64,000 nt of DNA, from positions 1,935,961-1,999,960 of the forward strand of contig NZ_JACVQD010000001.1 in the NCBI RefSeq assembly GCF_018881545.1, given 5' to 3'. Below the pieces are notes generated by a model, which had not been told where the DNA came from, searched no databases, and saw only the letters and a program-made list of their open reading frames with translations. Origin of the DNA: Polynucleobacter alcilacus. GTDB taxonomy: Bacteria; Pseudomonadota; Gammaproteobacteria; Burkholderiales; Burkholderiaceae. Of this stretch, positions 28,755 to 37,822 are shown piece after piece. Both the position numbers and the translations under genes were made by a program. Numbering within the stretch: the first letter of the stretch is position 1; the number at the start of each line of letters is the position of its first letter.

Positions 28755-29666
28755 ATGGCTATTCGGATCGACGGTGTAGTGTTACTGGATAAGCCTATGG
28801 GAATGAGTTCTCAGGGTGCAGTAACTGCAGTTAAGCGCGCCCTTAATGCCGAAAAAGCAGGTCACACCGGTACTTTAGATCCTATGGCTACTGGTCTTTT
28901 GCCGATTTGCTTGGGCGAAGCGACGAAGTATTCACAAGACTTGCTAGAGGCCGATAAGACTTATATCGCGCGTGTGAAATTTGGATCACGCACGGATACT
29001 GGCGATGCTGAGGGTCAGGTTATCGAAGAGTTGCCTTTGCCTAGCTTTGGCAATGAAGCTGACATCCGAAACGCATTAGATGCATTGCTCTCTCAATTTA
29101 CTGGGCTGATTGCACAAGTGCCGCCGATGTATTCAGCGCTCAAGCGGGATGGCAAGCCTTTATACGAATATGCACGCGCTGGTATTGAATTAGAGCGTAC
29201 GCCGCGGGATATTACGATTCATCACATTCGCTGGACTAATATTCAGTGGCCTGAAGCGACTTTAGAAGTGAGTTGCAGCAAAGGCACCTATATTCGGGTG
29301 CTGGCAGAAGACCTTGGTAATGCATTGGCTTGTGGCGCCCATTTAGTGGGCTTACGTCGTACCGAAGTAGGGCACCTCACTTTAGAACAGTCATTTACGA
29401 TTGAGTCTATTCAGAGTGGCACACAAAATAGCGCTAGCTATATATTGCCAGTAGATGCCTTGTTACAAACCTTGCCGCATTTAACCGTGGATGAACAACA
29501 AGCTAAGCGCTTAGAGATGGGGCAACGGGTTCCACTCAATCTACCCTCGATCGAAGCATTGGTGCGTATTTATCGCGCTACGGCTGCGCCCCATAATTTT
29601 ATTGGTACTGCTGATTGGCGCTCGGGGGTATTGCATCCCAAGCGTTTGATTTCTCAGGCCCATTAA
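28755..29666 (+). CDS. truB: tRNA pseudouridine-55 synthase
   Basis: Makes the T-loop pseudouridine at position 55. The catalytic aspartate is D42 in GHTGTLDPMATGLLP. The later motifs VPPMYSALKRDGKPLYEYAR and CSKGTYIRVLAEDLG are complete. 303 residues, full length. Fourth gene after nusA in the conserved order. Confidence 0.96.
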   Translation: MAIRIDGVVLLDKPMGMSSQGAVTAVKRALNAEKAGHTGTLDPMATGLLPICLGEATKYSQDLLEADKTYIARVKFGSRTDTGDAEGQVIEELPLPSFGNEADIRNALDALLSQFTGLIAQVPPMYSALKRDGKPLYEYARAGIELERTPRDITIHHIRWTNIQWPEATLEVSCSKGTYIRVLAEDLGNALACGAHLVGLRRTEVGHLTLEQSFTIESIQSGTQNSASYILPVDALLQTLPHLTVDEQQAKRLEMGQRVPLNLPSIEALVRIYRATAAPHNFIGTADWRSGVLHPKRLISQAH

Positions 29667-29729
29667 TGAATTTGACTTATTTATTTATTAACCTCAATCC
29701 CATCCTACTATTCACTTTAGAAGCTTCAC

Positions 29730-31547
29730 ATGACTAAACGCGCACTTCGTAATATCGCCATCATCGCCCACGTTGACCACGGTAAAACTACTTTGGTTGA
29801 CCAACTCTTGCGCCAATCAGGCACCTTCCGTTCCAATGAAAAAATGACCGAACGCGTCATGGACTCAAACGATTTGGAAAAAGAGCGTGGCATTACTATT
29901 TTGTCTAAGAACTGTGCAGTGGAATACGACGGTACTCACATCAACATTGTGGATACCCCAGGACATGCGGACTTCGGTGGTGAAGTAGAGCGCGTTCTCT
30001 CGATGGTTGATGGTGTTTTGCTCTTGGTTGATGCAGTTGAAGGCCCAATGCCCCAAACCCGTTTCGTTACCAAGAAAGCCTTGGCACTGGGTCTGAAGCC
30101 GATCGTAGTAATCAACAAAGTGGATCGTCCAGGTGCACGTTGTGATTACGTGATTAACGCTACCTTTGAGTTGTTTGACAAACTTGGCGCTACCGAAGAG
30201 CAGCTCGACTTCCCAATCATTTATGCATCAGGCTTAAACGGCTATGCAGGTATGAGTGAAGATATTCGTGAGGGTGACATGCGTCCTTTGTTTGACGCTG
30301 TTTTAGAACATGTTCCTGTCCGTGATGATGATCCAGATGGTCCTTTACAGTTCCAAATTTCCTCCATTGACTACAACAGTTATGTCGGCAAGATTGGTAT
30401 TGGTCGTATCAACCGTGGCCGCGTTAAATCGGGCATGGAAGTGATTTGTTTAAATGGTCCAGATGGTGTGCCATTCAAAGGCCGTGTAAATCAGGTATTG
30501 AAGTTCAAGGGTCTCGAGCGTGAAATCGTTGAAGAAGCGATTGCGGGTGATATTGCCTTGATTAATGGTATTGAAGAGTTGGCGATTGGTACAACCGTTT
30601 GTGCGGTTGATAAACCGGATGCGTTGCCAATGCTCAAAATTGATGAGCCAACCTTGACCATGAACTTTATGGTAAACACCAGTCCGTTTGCAGGGCGTGA
30701 AGGTAAGTTTGTAACTAGCCGTCAAATTCGTGAGCGCTTAGACCGCGAATTGAAGTCCAATATGGCCTTGCGCGTAAAAGAAACCGATGACGATACGGTG
30801 TTTGAAGTATCTGGTCGTGGTGAGTTGCATTTGACGATCTTGGTTGAAACCATGCGTCGCGAAGGTTATGAGATGGCAGTTTCTCGTCCGCGCGTAGTGT
30901 TCCATGAAGAAGATGGTGTGAAGATGGAGCCGTATGAGAATTTAACCGTTGACGTGGAAGATGCTACCCAAGGCGCCGTGATGGAAGACTTGGGTAAGCG
31001 TAAGGGTGAGTTGCAAGACATGGTGAGTGACGGCAAAGGTCGTACCCGTCTTGAATACCGTATTCCTGCGCGTGGCTTGATCGGCTTCCAAGGGGACTTT
31101 ATGACCATGACCCGCGGTAACGGGTTAATGAGTCATACCTTTGATTCTTATGCACCTGCTAAAGATGGTATTTTGGGTGAGCGCCATAACGGTGTATTGA
31201 TCAGTCAAGATGATGGCGAAGCGGTTGCTTACGCGATTTGGAAATTGCAAGACCGTGGTCGCATGTTCGTAAAACATGGTGACCCTGTTTATGAAGGTAT
31301 GGTGATTGGTATTCATAGTCGGGATAACGATTTAGTTGTTAACCCAATTAAGGGTAAGCAATTAACGAACGTGCGCTCTTCTGGTACTGATGAAGCAGTG
31401 CGCTTGGTAACCCCAATTGATTTGACCTTGGAATACGCCGTAGAATTTATTAGCGATGATGAATTGGTTGAAGTAACACCAAAGAGTGTGCGTGTTCGTA
31501 AGCGCTACCTCAAGGAGCACGATCGTAAGAAGGCATCACGCGAGTAA
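29730..31547 (+). CDS. typA: Ribosome-associated translational GTPase TypA/BipA
   Basis: Elongation-factor-like GTPase acting in ribosome assembly and stress. G1 is [10 protein letters not shown] at residues 13-22, the switch motif RGITIL follows, G3 is DTPGHADF and G4 NKVD. The C-terminal domain specific to TypA contains [20 protein letters not shown] (read in parts) and ends in [15 protein letters not shown]. 605 residues. It follows truB by 63 bases and ends at a strong terminator. Confidence 0.96.
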   Translation: MTKRALRNIAIIAHVDHGKTTLVDQLLRQSGTFRSNEKMTERVMDSNDLEKERGITILSKNCAVEYDGTHINIVDTPGHADFGGEVERVLSMVDGVLLLVDAVEGPMPQTRFVTKKALALGLKPIVVINKVDRPGARCDYVINATFELFDKLGATEEQLDFPIIYASGLNGYAGMSEDIREGDMRPLFDAVLEHVPVRDDDPDGPLQFQISSIDYNSYVGKIGIGRINRGRVKSGMEVICLNGPDGVPFKGRVNQVLKFKGLEREIVEEAIAGDIALINGIEELAIGTTVCAVDKPDALPMLKIDEPTLTMNFMVNTSPFAGREGKFVTSRQIRERLDRELKSNMALRVKETDDDTVFEVSGRGELHLTILVETMRREGYEMAVSRPRVVFHEEDGVKMEPYENLTVDVEDATQGAVMEDLGKRKGELQDMVSDGKGRTRLEYRIPARGLIGFQGDFMTMTRGNGLMSHTFDSYAPAKDGILGERHNGVLISQDDGEAVAYAIWKLQDRGRMFVKHGDPVYEGMVIGIHSRDNDLVVNPIKGKQLTNVRSSGTDEAVRLVTPIDLTLEYAVEFISDDELVEVTPKSVRVRKRYLKEHDRKKASRE

Positions 31548-31564
31548 ACAATGAAAGCAGCCTT

Positions 31565-31590
31565 AAAAGCCACCTGCGGGTGGCTTTTTT
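31565..31590 (+). terminator. Rho-independent terminator after typA
   Basis: AAAAGCCACC (31565-31574), tetraloop TGCG, GGTGGCTTTT (31579-31588), with T residues to 31590. It separates the translation block from the ars operon. Confidence 0.93.
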
Positions 31591-31601
31591 ATTGTCATCA
31601 A

Positions 31602-31636
31602 TTAGTCATATATATTTCTATATAATTGGAAATATG
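31602..31636 (+). promoter_or_regulatory. AT-rich ars promoter/operator
   Basis: TATAAT at 31621-31626 lies only 7 bases before the preferred arsR ATG (31634). If it is the -10, the message would begin at or next to the start codon. An imperfect dyad (CATATATATTTC and GAAATATG) spans the box and the start, a plausible ArsR operator. I find no well-spaced -35. Confidence 0.4.
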
Positions 31637-31963
31637 AAAAACACTCATGCAATACAGGCCTTCTTGGCGCTGGGTCAAGAATCCCGACTGAATATTTTCC
31701 GTTTAATTGTTCAGCGGGGAAATGAGGGCCTTACGCCCAGCCAAATTATTGAGAAATTAGGCATTCCCAATGCCACGCTCAGTTTTCACCTCAAAGAGTT
31801 GGTGCTGGCTGATTTGCTCTTGGTGGAAAGACAAAGTCGTAATCTGATCTATCGCCCCAATGCCAAGCTCGTTCAAGATTTAAGTGAGTTTTTATTGGAC
31901 AACTGTTGTGGTGGCAATACTTGCATGCCCGTTAAAGTAATAAAGAAAGTGAAAGCCATATGA
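31634..31963 (+). CDS. arsR: ArsR-family metalloregulator
   Basis: Winged-helix repressor, 109 residues, expected to leave its operator when As(III) binds. The helix-turn-helix runs from about residue 33 (LTPSQIIEKLGIPNATLSFHLKEL, read in parts). C-terminal cysteines C91, C92 and C97 (CCGGNTC) resemble the three-cysteine site of the Acidithiobacillus-type ArsR, which also lies at the C-terminus, rather than the classical CVC site in the recognition helix. The frame extends upstream to 31580 but that start lies inside the typA terminator; the ATG at 31634, preceded by GGAA, is preferred. Overlaps arsC by 4 bases. Confidence 0.88.
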   Translation: MKNTHAIQAFLALGQESRLNIFRLIVQRGNEGLTPSQIIEKLGIPNATLSFHLKELVLADLLLVERQSRNLIYRPNAKLVQDLSEFLLDNCCGGNTCMPVKVIKKVKAI

Positions 31964-32439
31964 AAACCTACAACATTCTATTTTTGTGCACCCATAATTC
32001 GGCGCGCTCGATTATTGGTGAAGCCCTAGCATCAACCCATCCAAGCGGTAAGCTGAAGGGCTTCTCTGCAGGCTCAACGCCTGGCACAAGCATCAATCCC
32101 TATACAATGGAAATTGCAAAAGAATTGGGTGTTGATACGCACTTACTCAGATCTAAAAGTTGGGATGTATTTGCTGAGCCAGATGCCCCGAAGATGGATT
32201 TCATTATTACGGTTTGTGATAACGCGGCCGGGGAGCAATGCCCATTTTGGCCAGGCCAGCCAGTAACAGCCCATTGGGGGTTTCCTGATCCGTCACAAGT
32301 GCAAGGTACCGATCTAGAAAAGAAAACGGCTTTTGTCAGCGTCTTGAACGGCTTAAAAGAGCGCATTGATATCTTAGCTTCTTTACCTTTAGATAAACTA
32401 AATTCAATCAGTTTGCGGGAAATCCACACCACAGTATGA
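31960..32439 (+). CDS. arsC: Arsenate reductase, low-molecular-weight phosphatase type
   Basis: Reduces arsenate to arsenite in the cytoplasm for export by Acr3. The phosphatase loop C10-THNSA-R16 binds arsenate. C86 and C94 ([11 protein letters not shown]) are the resolving pair characteristic of the thioredoxin-coupled class, and HWGFPDPS holds the general-acid aspartate. 159 residues. Coupled by 4-base overlaps to arsR and acr3. Confidence 0.92.
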   Translation: MKTYNILFLCTHNSARSIIGEALASTHPSGKLKGFSAGSTPGTSINPYTMEIAKELGVDTHLLRSKSWDVFAEPDAPKMDFIITVCDNAAGEQCPFWPGQPVTAHWGFPDPSQVQGTDLEKKTAFVSVLNGLKERIDILASLPLDKLNSISLREIHTTV

Positions 32440-33482
32440 GTTCACTTACCAAAAAACTTTCCTTTCTAGACCGTTATCTCACAGTCTGGATCTTCGCAGC
32501 TATGGCGCTAGGTATTAGCTTGGGCTATTTCTTTCCAGGGGTAGAGGGTCTCATCAACTCCTTTCAGGTAGGTAGCACTAACTACCCGATTGCTATTGGC
32601 TTGATCTTGATGATGTATCCCCCATTTGCGAAGGTGAGGTATGAAGATTTACCACAGGTATTTAGAGACAAGAAGATCTTTGCCATTGCTTTTCTGATGA
32701 ATTGGATTATTGCGCCCATCTTTATGTTCTTTCTCGCAATTACTTTTGTACCTAATCAACCAGAATATATGGCGGGGCTCATATTAATTGGGATTGCGCC
32801 GTGTATTGCCATGGTGATTGTATGGAACGATATTGCTAAGGGCTCAACAGAATATGCCGCAGGCTTAGTGGCATTTAATGCCATTTTTCAGGTCTTATTC
32901 TTTAGCCTCTATGCCTATATATTCTTGACAGTATTGCCGCCACTATTTGGGCTTTCTGGAACAAACGTCAGTATCACAATTGGTGAGATTGCAAAGACCG
33001 TCTTTATCTATCTCGGTATACCTTGCATCGCAGGCTTGCTAACCCGATTTGTGATGCTTAAGTTTGTTTCTAAAGAGTGGTATCACGAACACTTTGTGCC
33101 AAAGATTGGCAAAATCACTTTAATAGCATTGTTATTTACCATCGTTGTGATGTTTAGCCTCAAAGGGAAGTTAATCCTTGAGCTCCCAGGCGATGTTTTA
33201 ACGATCTCCATTCCCTTGTTGATTTACTTTGGCGTGATGTTTATCTTGACCTTTGCGCTCACAGCCAAGATGGGTATTGATTACAAACGCTGCTGCACCT
33301 TATCGTTCACGGCCTCCAGTAACAACTTTGAGTTAGCCATTGCCGTCGCGATTGCAGTCTTTGGTATTAATTCGGGGGCTGCTTTTGCAGCAGTGATAGG
33401 GCCTTTGGTTGAGGTTCCGATCATGATTGGGCTGGTAAGCGTCGCCTTAGGGATTAAAGAGCGTTATTTCGGGGGTGTTTAG
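32436..33482 (+). CDS. acr3: Arsenite efflux permease Acr3
   Basis: Inner-membrane arsenite exporter of the BASS superfamily, with ten hydrophobic helices in 348 residues. [18 protein letters not shown] contains the conserved cysteine of helix 4 needed for As(III) transport, and [18 protein letters not shown] is the conserved helix 9 block. It is the third gene of the arsR-arsC-acr3 operon. No terminator lies between it and the Bug receptor gene 48 bases downstream. Confidence 0.92.
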   Translation: MSSLTKKLSFLDRYLTVWIFAAMALGISLGYFFPGVEGLINSFQVGSTNYPIAIGLILMMYPPFAKVRYEDLPQVFRDKKIFAIAFLMNWIIAPIFMFFLAITFVPNQPEYMAGLILIGIAPCIAMVIVWNDIAKGSTEYAAGLVAFNAIFQVLFFSLYAYIFLTVLPPLFGLSGTNVSITIGEIAKTVFIYLGIPCIAGLLTRFVMLKFVSKEWYHEHFVPKIGKITLIALLFTIVVMFSLKGKLILELPGDVLTISIPLLIYFGVMFILTFALTAKMGIDYKRCCTLSFTASSNNFELAIAVAIAVFGINSGAAFAAVIGPLVEVPIMIGLVSVALGIKERYFGGV

Positions 33483-33530
33483 TTATAAACTACTAGTTTG
33501 AACGTAAAACCGCGAAAGGTTAGAAATCCC

Positions 33531-34532
33531 GTGAAAACGCCTCTTTTAATTTCCCGTATTTCCAGTTTTGCTGCTATCTCACTGTGTGTATTTAGTGTCA
33601 GTATTTCTGCTGCACATGCCGCTGATTTTCCTGGTGATCGTCCAATCACCTTAGTGGTTCCATTTTCCGCTGGTGGCCCAACCGATAAAGTAGCCCGTGA
33701 ACTCGCACTCGCGATGGGCAAGCAACTCAAAGGCCAAGTGATTGTAGATAACAGTCCTGGTGCCGGTGGCACGATTGCAGCAAAACGCGTGATTAATTCT
33801 AAGAACGATGGCTATACCTTGCTGATCCACCATATTGGCATGTCTACTGCTCCTGCCTTGTATAAGAACTTGGGCTTTGACCCGATGACTGATTATGAAT
33901 ACGTTGGCCAAGTGGCTGACGTGCCGATGATTCTGGTTGGTAATAAAGACCTGCCTCCTAAAAACTATCCAGAATTGCTGCCCTATATGAAGGCAAATGC
34001 TGGGAAGATTGCTTATGCAAATGCGGGTATCGGTTCTGCTAGTCACTTATGCGGCCTACTCTTTATGAGCCGAATTCAGCTGGATTTAACCACCGTGCCT
34101 TACAAAGGAACGGCGCCTGCTTTGACGGATTTGATTGGCGGTCAAGTGCAGTTGATGTGTGATCAGACAACGAATCTTTCTGGGCAGTTAGCTACCAATG
34201 CGGTTAAGCCTTATGGCACAACCACCATGCAACGCATTAAAGCATTTGACAAGATTCCTACTTTGAACGAGCAGGGCTTGAAGAACTTTGAAGTCAAGGT
34301 ATGGCATGGTGTGTATGCACCGAAGGGCACACCAAAAGGAGAGATGGACAAGTTAGCCAAAGCATTGCAAGGCGCTATTCAAGATCCAATCTACAAGCAA
34401 CACATGGCTGAATTAGGTGTTGAGATTCCATCACAAGCGAATGCCACCCCTGAAGGCCTGAAGAAACACCTCAAAGCACAGATTGATTTGTGGTCACCCA
34501 TTATTAAAGCTGCTGGTATCTACGCAGACTAA
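33531..34532 (+). CDS. Tripartite tricarboxylate transporter receptor (Bug family)
   Basis: Periplasmic solute-binding protein and close paralogue of the product of 7011-8000: shared blocks include VPFSAGGPTDKVAR, GAGGTIAA, QVADVPMI, NVPYKGT/TVPYKGT and NEQGLKNFEVKVWHG. The start is taken as GTG at 33531, giving a normal signal peptide (MKTPLLIS to AAHAADF) with AAAGG upstream; the frame itself opens at a TTG at 33498. It follows acr3 with no terminator between, so it may be read from the ars promoter. The ligand is unknown. Confidence 0.85.
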   Translation: MKTPLLISRISSFAAISLCVFSVSISAAHAADFPGDRPITLVVPFSAGGPTDKVARELALAMGKQLKGQVIVDNSPGAGGTIAAKRVINSKNDGYTLLIHHIGMSTAPALYKNLGFDPMTDYEYVGQVADVPMILVGNKDLPPKNYPELLPYMKANAGKIAYANAGIGSASHLCGLLFMSRIQLDLTTVPYKGTAPALTDLIGGQVQLMCDQTTNLSGQLATNAVKPYGTTTMQRIKAFDKIPTLNEQGLKNFEVKVWHGVYAPKGTPKGEMDKLAKALQGAIQDPIYKQHMAELGVEIPSQANATPEGLKKHLKAQIDLWSPIIKAAGIYAD

Positions 34533-34576
34533 ACGCAAGATTGCCTAAAGTAGTTCAATGGCATCAGAAGTTCAAT

Positions 34577-34604
34577 AACATAACCGCCTTCGGGCGGTTA
34601 TGTT
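34577..34604 (+). terminator. Rho-independent terminator with TTCG tetraloop
   Basis: AACATAACCGCC (34577-34588), loop TTCG, GGCGGTTATGTT (34593-34604): a perfect 12-bp stem with the very stable UUCG loop. It ends the ars/Bug transcript. Confidence 0.88.
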
Positions 34605-34674
34605 TCTCTATATTTGATGCTCAATTTCTTTATTTGCCAATCACCACTTTTAAAGTTTGATAGAGCGCTTTAAT

Positions 34675-34688
34675 TTGACTTAAATCAA
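34675..34688. promoter_or_regulatory. FNR/ANR-like binding site
   Basis: TTGAC-TTAA-ATCAA differs by one base from the consensus TTGAT-N4-ATCAA. It lies 70 bases upstream of the small-gene trio beginning at 34758, so low-oxygen activation is plausible. No FNR gene is in the window. Confidence 0.5.
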
Positions 34689-34720
34689 GTGGCTTCATGC
34701 TTCTATCACTATTTAAGAGT

Positions 34721-34739
34721 ATGGTGAAAGATTCACCAT
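34721..34739 (+). other. Perfect hairpin just upstream of the 34758 gene
   Basis: ATGGTGAA (34721-34728), loop AGA, TTCACCAT (34732-34739). It is an 8-bp stem in the 5' untranslated region, 18 bases before the start codon, with no T run; a translation-control or operator element is possible. Confidence 0.4.
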
Positions 34740-34757
34740 CATCACGCTAGGATAGCA

Positions 34758-35141
34758 ATGTCATTAAATCATGCAGTCATCTGGATCGACCATCAAGAAG
34801 CCCACGTCCTGTTTTTGAGTGAGGAGGCAAGTGAGGCTGAAGTAATTAAGACTAAGTCAAGCCATGCCCATTTACACCACAAGGGTGGGGCAGTTGGAAG
34901 CGGTAAATTAGAATTGGATTCAAAATATCTACATTCCGTTATGCAAGCTGTAGTGCTGTCAAAAGAGATTCTGGTGATTGGTCCAGGATCCGCCAAATTA
35001 GAGCTGATTAAGCATGCTCATCATCATGATCCGAAGGTAGCCGAGAAGATTGTTGGTGTAGAAACTGTTGATCATCCAAGCGATAAAGAAATCTTAGCGT
35101 ATGCACGCAAGTTTTTCTACAAAGCGGATCAAATGTTATGA
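34758..35141 (+). CDS. eRF1-domain-like small protein (translational machinery protein type)
   Basis: A 127-residue soluble protein. It opens with NHAVIWIDHQEAHVLFL, and the pattern VLVIGPGSAK-like (EILVIGPGSAKLELIKH), DPKVAEKIVGVETVDHPSDKEILAYARKFF matches a family annotated as translational machinery-associated, related to the eRF1 middle domain and common in stress or low-oxygen gene groups of Burkholderiales. Histidine-rich stretches (HAHLHHK, HAHHHD) are notable. Overlaps the next gene by 4 bases. Function not established. Confidence 0.6.
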   Translation: MSLNHAVIWIDHQEAHVLFLSEEASEAEVIKTKSSHAHLHHKGGAVGSGKLELDSKYLHSVMQAVVLSKEILVIGPGSAKLELIKHAHHHDPKVAEKIVGVETVDHPSDKEILAYARKFFYKADQML

Positions 35142-35404
35142 ATATTATGTTCATAGGGCCAGCGAGTCTGGCTATAGATGGTGGCGTAGCTTATCTAGCT
35201 ACAGTCGATGGGAAGAATGTCGAGTGTCACTTTAGTTACGAGGCGCTTGAAGATATCGATCCAGATGCGGTATTTGGTGATGCTTTAGAGCACTTCTCTC
35301 ATCACCAGCTGATGCTTTTATCTGCTGCAGAAAAGAAACTGATTAAAGGTATTGCTCATGATGGTAAGCTACTCATCAATAGTAACGATCTCAGAATAGA
35401 TTAA
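35138..35404 (+). CDS. DUF1488-like small protein
   Basis: 88 residues. The N-terminal VAYLATVDGKNVECHFSYEALEDI is typical of DUF1488, a short domain of unknown function. It is coupled by a 4-base overlap to the preceding eRF1-like gene and 30 bases before the next small gene, so the three form one unit behind the FNR-like site. Confidence 0.55.
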   Translation: MNIMFIGPASLAIDGGVAYLATVDGKNVECHFSYEALEDIDPDAVFGDALEHFSHHQLMLLSAAEKKLIKGIAHDGKLLINSNDLRID

Positions 35405-35434
35405 TATTCTCAGTAATTAGATGAAGGGATGTAA

Positions 35435-35683
35435 ATGACTCAAGAACCATTGGATTCAGACGGTTTACCTGGACATGATTATTTCTTAGACGCCGTCAAT
35501 CATATTGATGAGGCTGTAGAGAACAGCACCATCGCTGCTGGTGCTGCCAAAGGGTTGATTTACAGCATTGTTGAAACCTTAGGCACCATGGTTGGTGATC
35601 CAGACCTGCCAGCACATATGCGCTCTGGATACGAAGGGACTTTGGAGTTGGCTCGCGAGTTGCAGGCGAAGTTAAAGGGATAA
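35435..35683 (+). CDS. Hypothetical small protein
   Basis: 82 residues, acidic and predicted largely helical, with an Ala/Gly-rich core (TIAAGAAKGLIYSIVETLG). No signal or membrane segment. A GGGATG ribosome-like sequence precedes the ATG. I do not recognise a family; its place in the small-gene trio suggests the same stress context. Confidence 0.55.
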   Translation: MTQEPLDSDGLPGHDYFLDAVNHIDEAVENSTIAAGAAKGLIYSIVETLGTMVGDPDLPAHMRSGYEGTLELARELQAKLKG

Positions 35684-35731
35684 AGAAACAAAGGAATAAA
35701 GCGTTAAAACAACCATCAATAGAAGTGAGCA

Positions 35732-36631
35732 ATGAAAGTCAATTCCGAGGGAGTCTCTTCTTCGCGTGTCTATTTACCTGCAGATGCGACGTATCCCAAT
35801 CTGCTGGATTTCTTTATTAAGGCATTCCCCCATATTGAAAAAAATGAGTGGGTAGAGCGATTTGATGCAGGCTTAGTGTTGACAGAGGAAGGTCACTCAG
35901 TCCAGGCCTTAGAGGCCTATCGACCCAATATTCACTTAATGTATTTCAGGCGCCTAGCTAGAGAGCCGGAGATCCCTTTTGAGGAAGTGATCTTATTTCA
36001 GGATGAGCATCTGGTAGTAGCAGATAAACCCCACTTTTTACCAGTAACACCCAGCGGCCTGTATTTACATCAAACCTTATTGAATCGCCTCAAGAAAAAA
36101 ACCGGTATACAAACGCTTAGTCCGATTCATCGCATCGATCGAGATACCGCTGGCTTAGTTCTCTTTTCTGTCAAGCCAGATGAAAGAGCGCTGTATCAAA
36201 ATTTATTTAGAGATCGGGCTGTTAAAAAGGTATACGAAGCAATTGCACCCTATTCAGAGGCGCTTATGCAGAGACTGCCCATGACCTATCAAAGTAGGAT
36301 TGAAGAGTCTGAGCACTTTTTACAGATGGAGGAAGTGCAGGGCGAACCGAATACGGATACCTTTATAGAGTTGCTAGAAATACATCAACCTTGGGCTAAA
36401 TATCGCTTAACTCCTGGGAGCGGCAAAAAGCATCAACTGCGCTGCCACCTCAATGCCCTCCATATTCCGATTCAGAATGATCAGATCTACCCTGTTCTCA
36501 CGCCTTATCAAGAATATGATCTGGACTTCTCAAAACGATTGCAGTTGCTAGCAAAGGAAATCCATTTCATCGATCCATTGACGAATGAAGCGCGCTCGTT
36601 CTTGAGTAAACAAGCGCTAGGAATCGCCTAA
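35732..36631 (+). CDS. RluA-family pseudouridine synthase
   Basis: RNA pseudouridine synthase of 299 residues. The catalytic block is H133-R-I-D136-R-D-T-A-G, with D136 the nucleophile; LVVADKPHFLPVTPSG near residue 94 and LTPGSGKKHQLRCHLNAL near 226 are the other family motifs. There is no S4 domain in the canonical form, but the first 80 residues could be a divergent one. It is closest in layout to the tRNA U32/23S U746 branch. Exact target not assignable. Confidence 0.85.
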   Translation: MKVNSEGVSSSRVYLPADATYPNLLDFFIKAFPHIEKNEWVERFDAGLVLTEEGHSVQALEAYRPNIHLMYFRRLAREPEIPFEEVILFQDEHLVVADKPHFLPVTPSGLYLHQTLLNRLKKKTGIQTLSPIHRIDRDTAGLVLFSVKPDERALYQNLFRDRAVKKVYEAIAPYSEALMQRLPMTYQSRIEESEHFLQMEEVQGEPNTDTFIELLEIHQPWAKYRLTPGSGKKHQLRCHLNALHIPIQNDQIYPVLTPYQEYDLDFSKRLQLLAKEIHFIDPLTNEARSFLSKQALGIA

Positions 36632-36911
36632 TAACTAGTATATTTATACTAACTTAATCTTCATGATGCTTTATTTGTAGATTGAGCAAAAATCCACTGT
36701 ATTCAATGGGTTTTGCTTTGTAGCCATTCTCCCCGCGGTTTGAGTGGAAGCCTTAGGGTAAGATATGTCACAGCCCCGAAAGGACATGCCAATCAAGTTT
36801 GCCCTAGGTTGCTGATTGAGTCAGTTTTGTCATTTAATTGATATCAATTTTAGGTAGTATCAACACAGCTAATTGCAATTAGGTAATAGCTTTTACGATG
36901 AAAGAATTTAT
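36632..36911. promoter_or_regulatory. 280-base intergenic region with one inverted repeat and two 14-bp palindromes
   Basis: After the RluA-type gene there is TAGTATA-TT-TATACTA (36636-36651). Further on are two perfect dyads, AATTGATATCAATT (36836-36849) and CTAATTGCAATTAG (36869-36882), whose centres are 33 bases apart, roughly three helical turns, just upstream of the small gene at 36912. They look like a paired operator. The remaining sequence holds nothing I can assign. Confidence 0.45.
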
Positions 36912-37220
36912 ATGGCACATGTTGGACATAGTTGGTTAAAAACGAATCCTGGAAGTTATCAAAAGGTATGTGATCGTTATCATCAATTTGCTTCAGAAGT
37001 TTTGGCTCATAATGCTGATCTTCATGACGTCATTATTGTTGGCAACCAAGCGCAAAATACGATTGAAGGTTTTGGTATTTGGGAAAATGCTGCTCATGCT
37101 GCATCCCTAGAAGACACTCAAGATTTTGCAGCATTCTTGGCTGATGTTGCCGATGATTTAGCTGAACCATATCATCGCAATGACTTAGTATTGCTTTATC
37201 GCATGAATCCAAAGCCTTAA
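36912..37220 (+). CDS. Hypothetical small protein, possible dimeric alpha/beta-barrel
   Basis: 102 residues from the ATG at 36912, which has GAAAG upstream; the open frame extends to a TTG at 36873 inside the second palindrome, which I reject. Contents include NADLHDVIIVGNQAQNTIEGFGIWENAAHAASLED (read in parts), reminiscent of small ABM-like stress proteins, but the match is weak. No signal peptide. It ends at a clear terminator, so it is monocistronic under the paired palindromes. Confidence 0.55.
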   Translation: MAHVGHSWLKTNPGSYQKVCDRYHQFASEVLAHNADLHDVIIVGNQAQNTIEGFGIWENAAHAASLEDTQDFAAFLADVADDLAEPYHRNDLVLLYRMNPKP

Positions 37221-37243
37221 AAGTTTTTTACTTTTAAACGCGG

Positions 37244-37266
37244 ACCCGCCTTCGAGCGGGTTTTTT
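37244..37266 (+). terminator. Rho-independent terminator
   Basis: ACCCGC (37244-37249), loop CTTCGA, GCGGGT (37256-37261), then a run of T residues to 37266. Confidence 0.88.
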
Positions 37267-37460
37267 CTTGTCTGCTAACACCACTAATGGGTCGTAAAGC
37301 ACTTGCGAACCCTAGCCTAGCTGGGGTGAGTGATTGCTTCTAGCTCCAGAGCAGCCAGAGGGGTCAACGGAACTGATCGGGGGGTAGGGGGTCTGATATG
37401 CTTACTAGGGTAATTAATAATCAACAAAGCTGAGACGTACTCTTAGATCATGGAGATAAG
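37267..37460. other. Intergenic region with G-rich tract
   Basis: About 190 bases before the PAS gene. It holds a GGGGGGTAGGGGG tract near 37378-37391 and shorter G runs upstream. No gene, clear promoter or dyad was identified. Confidence 0.3.
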
Positions 37461-37817
37461 ATGAATATTCAATTGAGTGATGTTATCGATCTGATGCCTG
37501 AAGTGATTTTTTATAAAGATTTAAATGGGCTATATCAGGGAGGTAACTTGGCATGGGCGGAGTTGATTGGAAAACCAGTCAGTCAAATGATTGGCAAATC
37601 CGATTTAGATATCTTCCCTAAAGAAAGTGCCGAGATTTACCATAACAATGATTTAAAAATGTTGGCACTGAAACAAGAAACTCGAAATCAGGAATGGATT
37701 CAGTATCCTGATGGAAGAAGAGTTTTTGTAGAGACTCAAAAAACCCCAATCCGCAACAAGGATGGAGAAGTGATTGGTTTATTTGGGATATGCCGACCAG
37801 TGACTAAGGTTTCATAA
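37461..37817 (+). CDS. Single PAS-domain protein
   Basis: 118 residues that are almost wholly one PAS domain: LMPEVIFYKDLNGLYQGGNLAW, the FxxKxxxDIFP-like turn GKSDLDIFPKESAEI and the closing RNKDGEVIGLFGICRPV. No output domain is attached, so it must act through a partner or be a free ligand sensor. GGAGATAAG precedes the ATG. It lies 5 bases before the DoxX gene, same strand, suggesting cotranscription. Confidence 0.8.
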   Translation: MNIQLSDVIDLMPEVIFYKDLNGLYQGGNLAWAELIGKPVSQMIGKSDLDIFPKESAEIYHNNDLKMLALKQETRNQEWIQYPDGRRVFVETQKTPIRNKDGEVIGLFGICRPVTKVS

Positions 37818-37822
37818 GGCTG

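Noticed and set aside
37378..37391. G-quadruplex before the PAS gene
   Set aside because: Only two long G runs are adjacent; others are too far away for a standard quadruplex.
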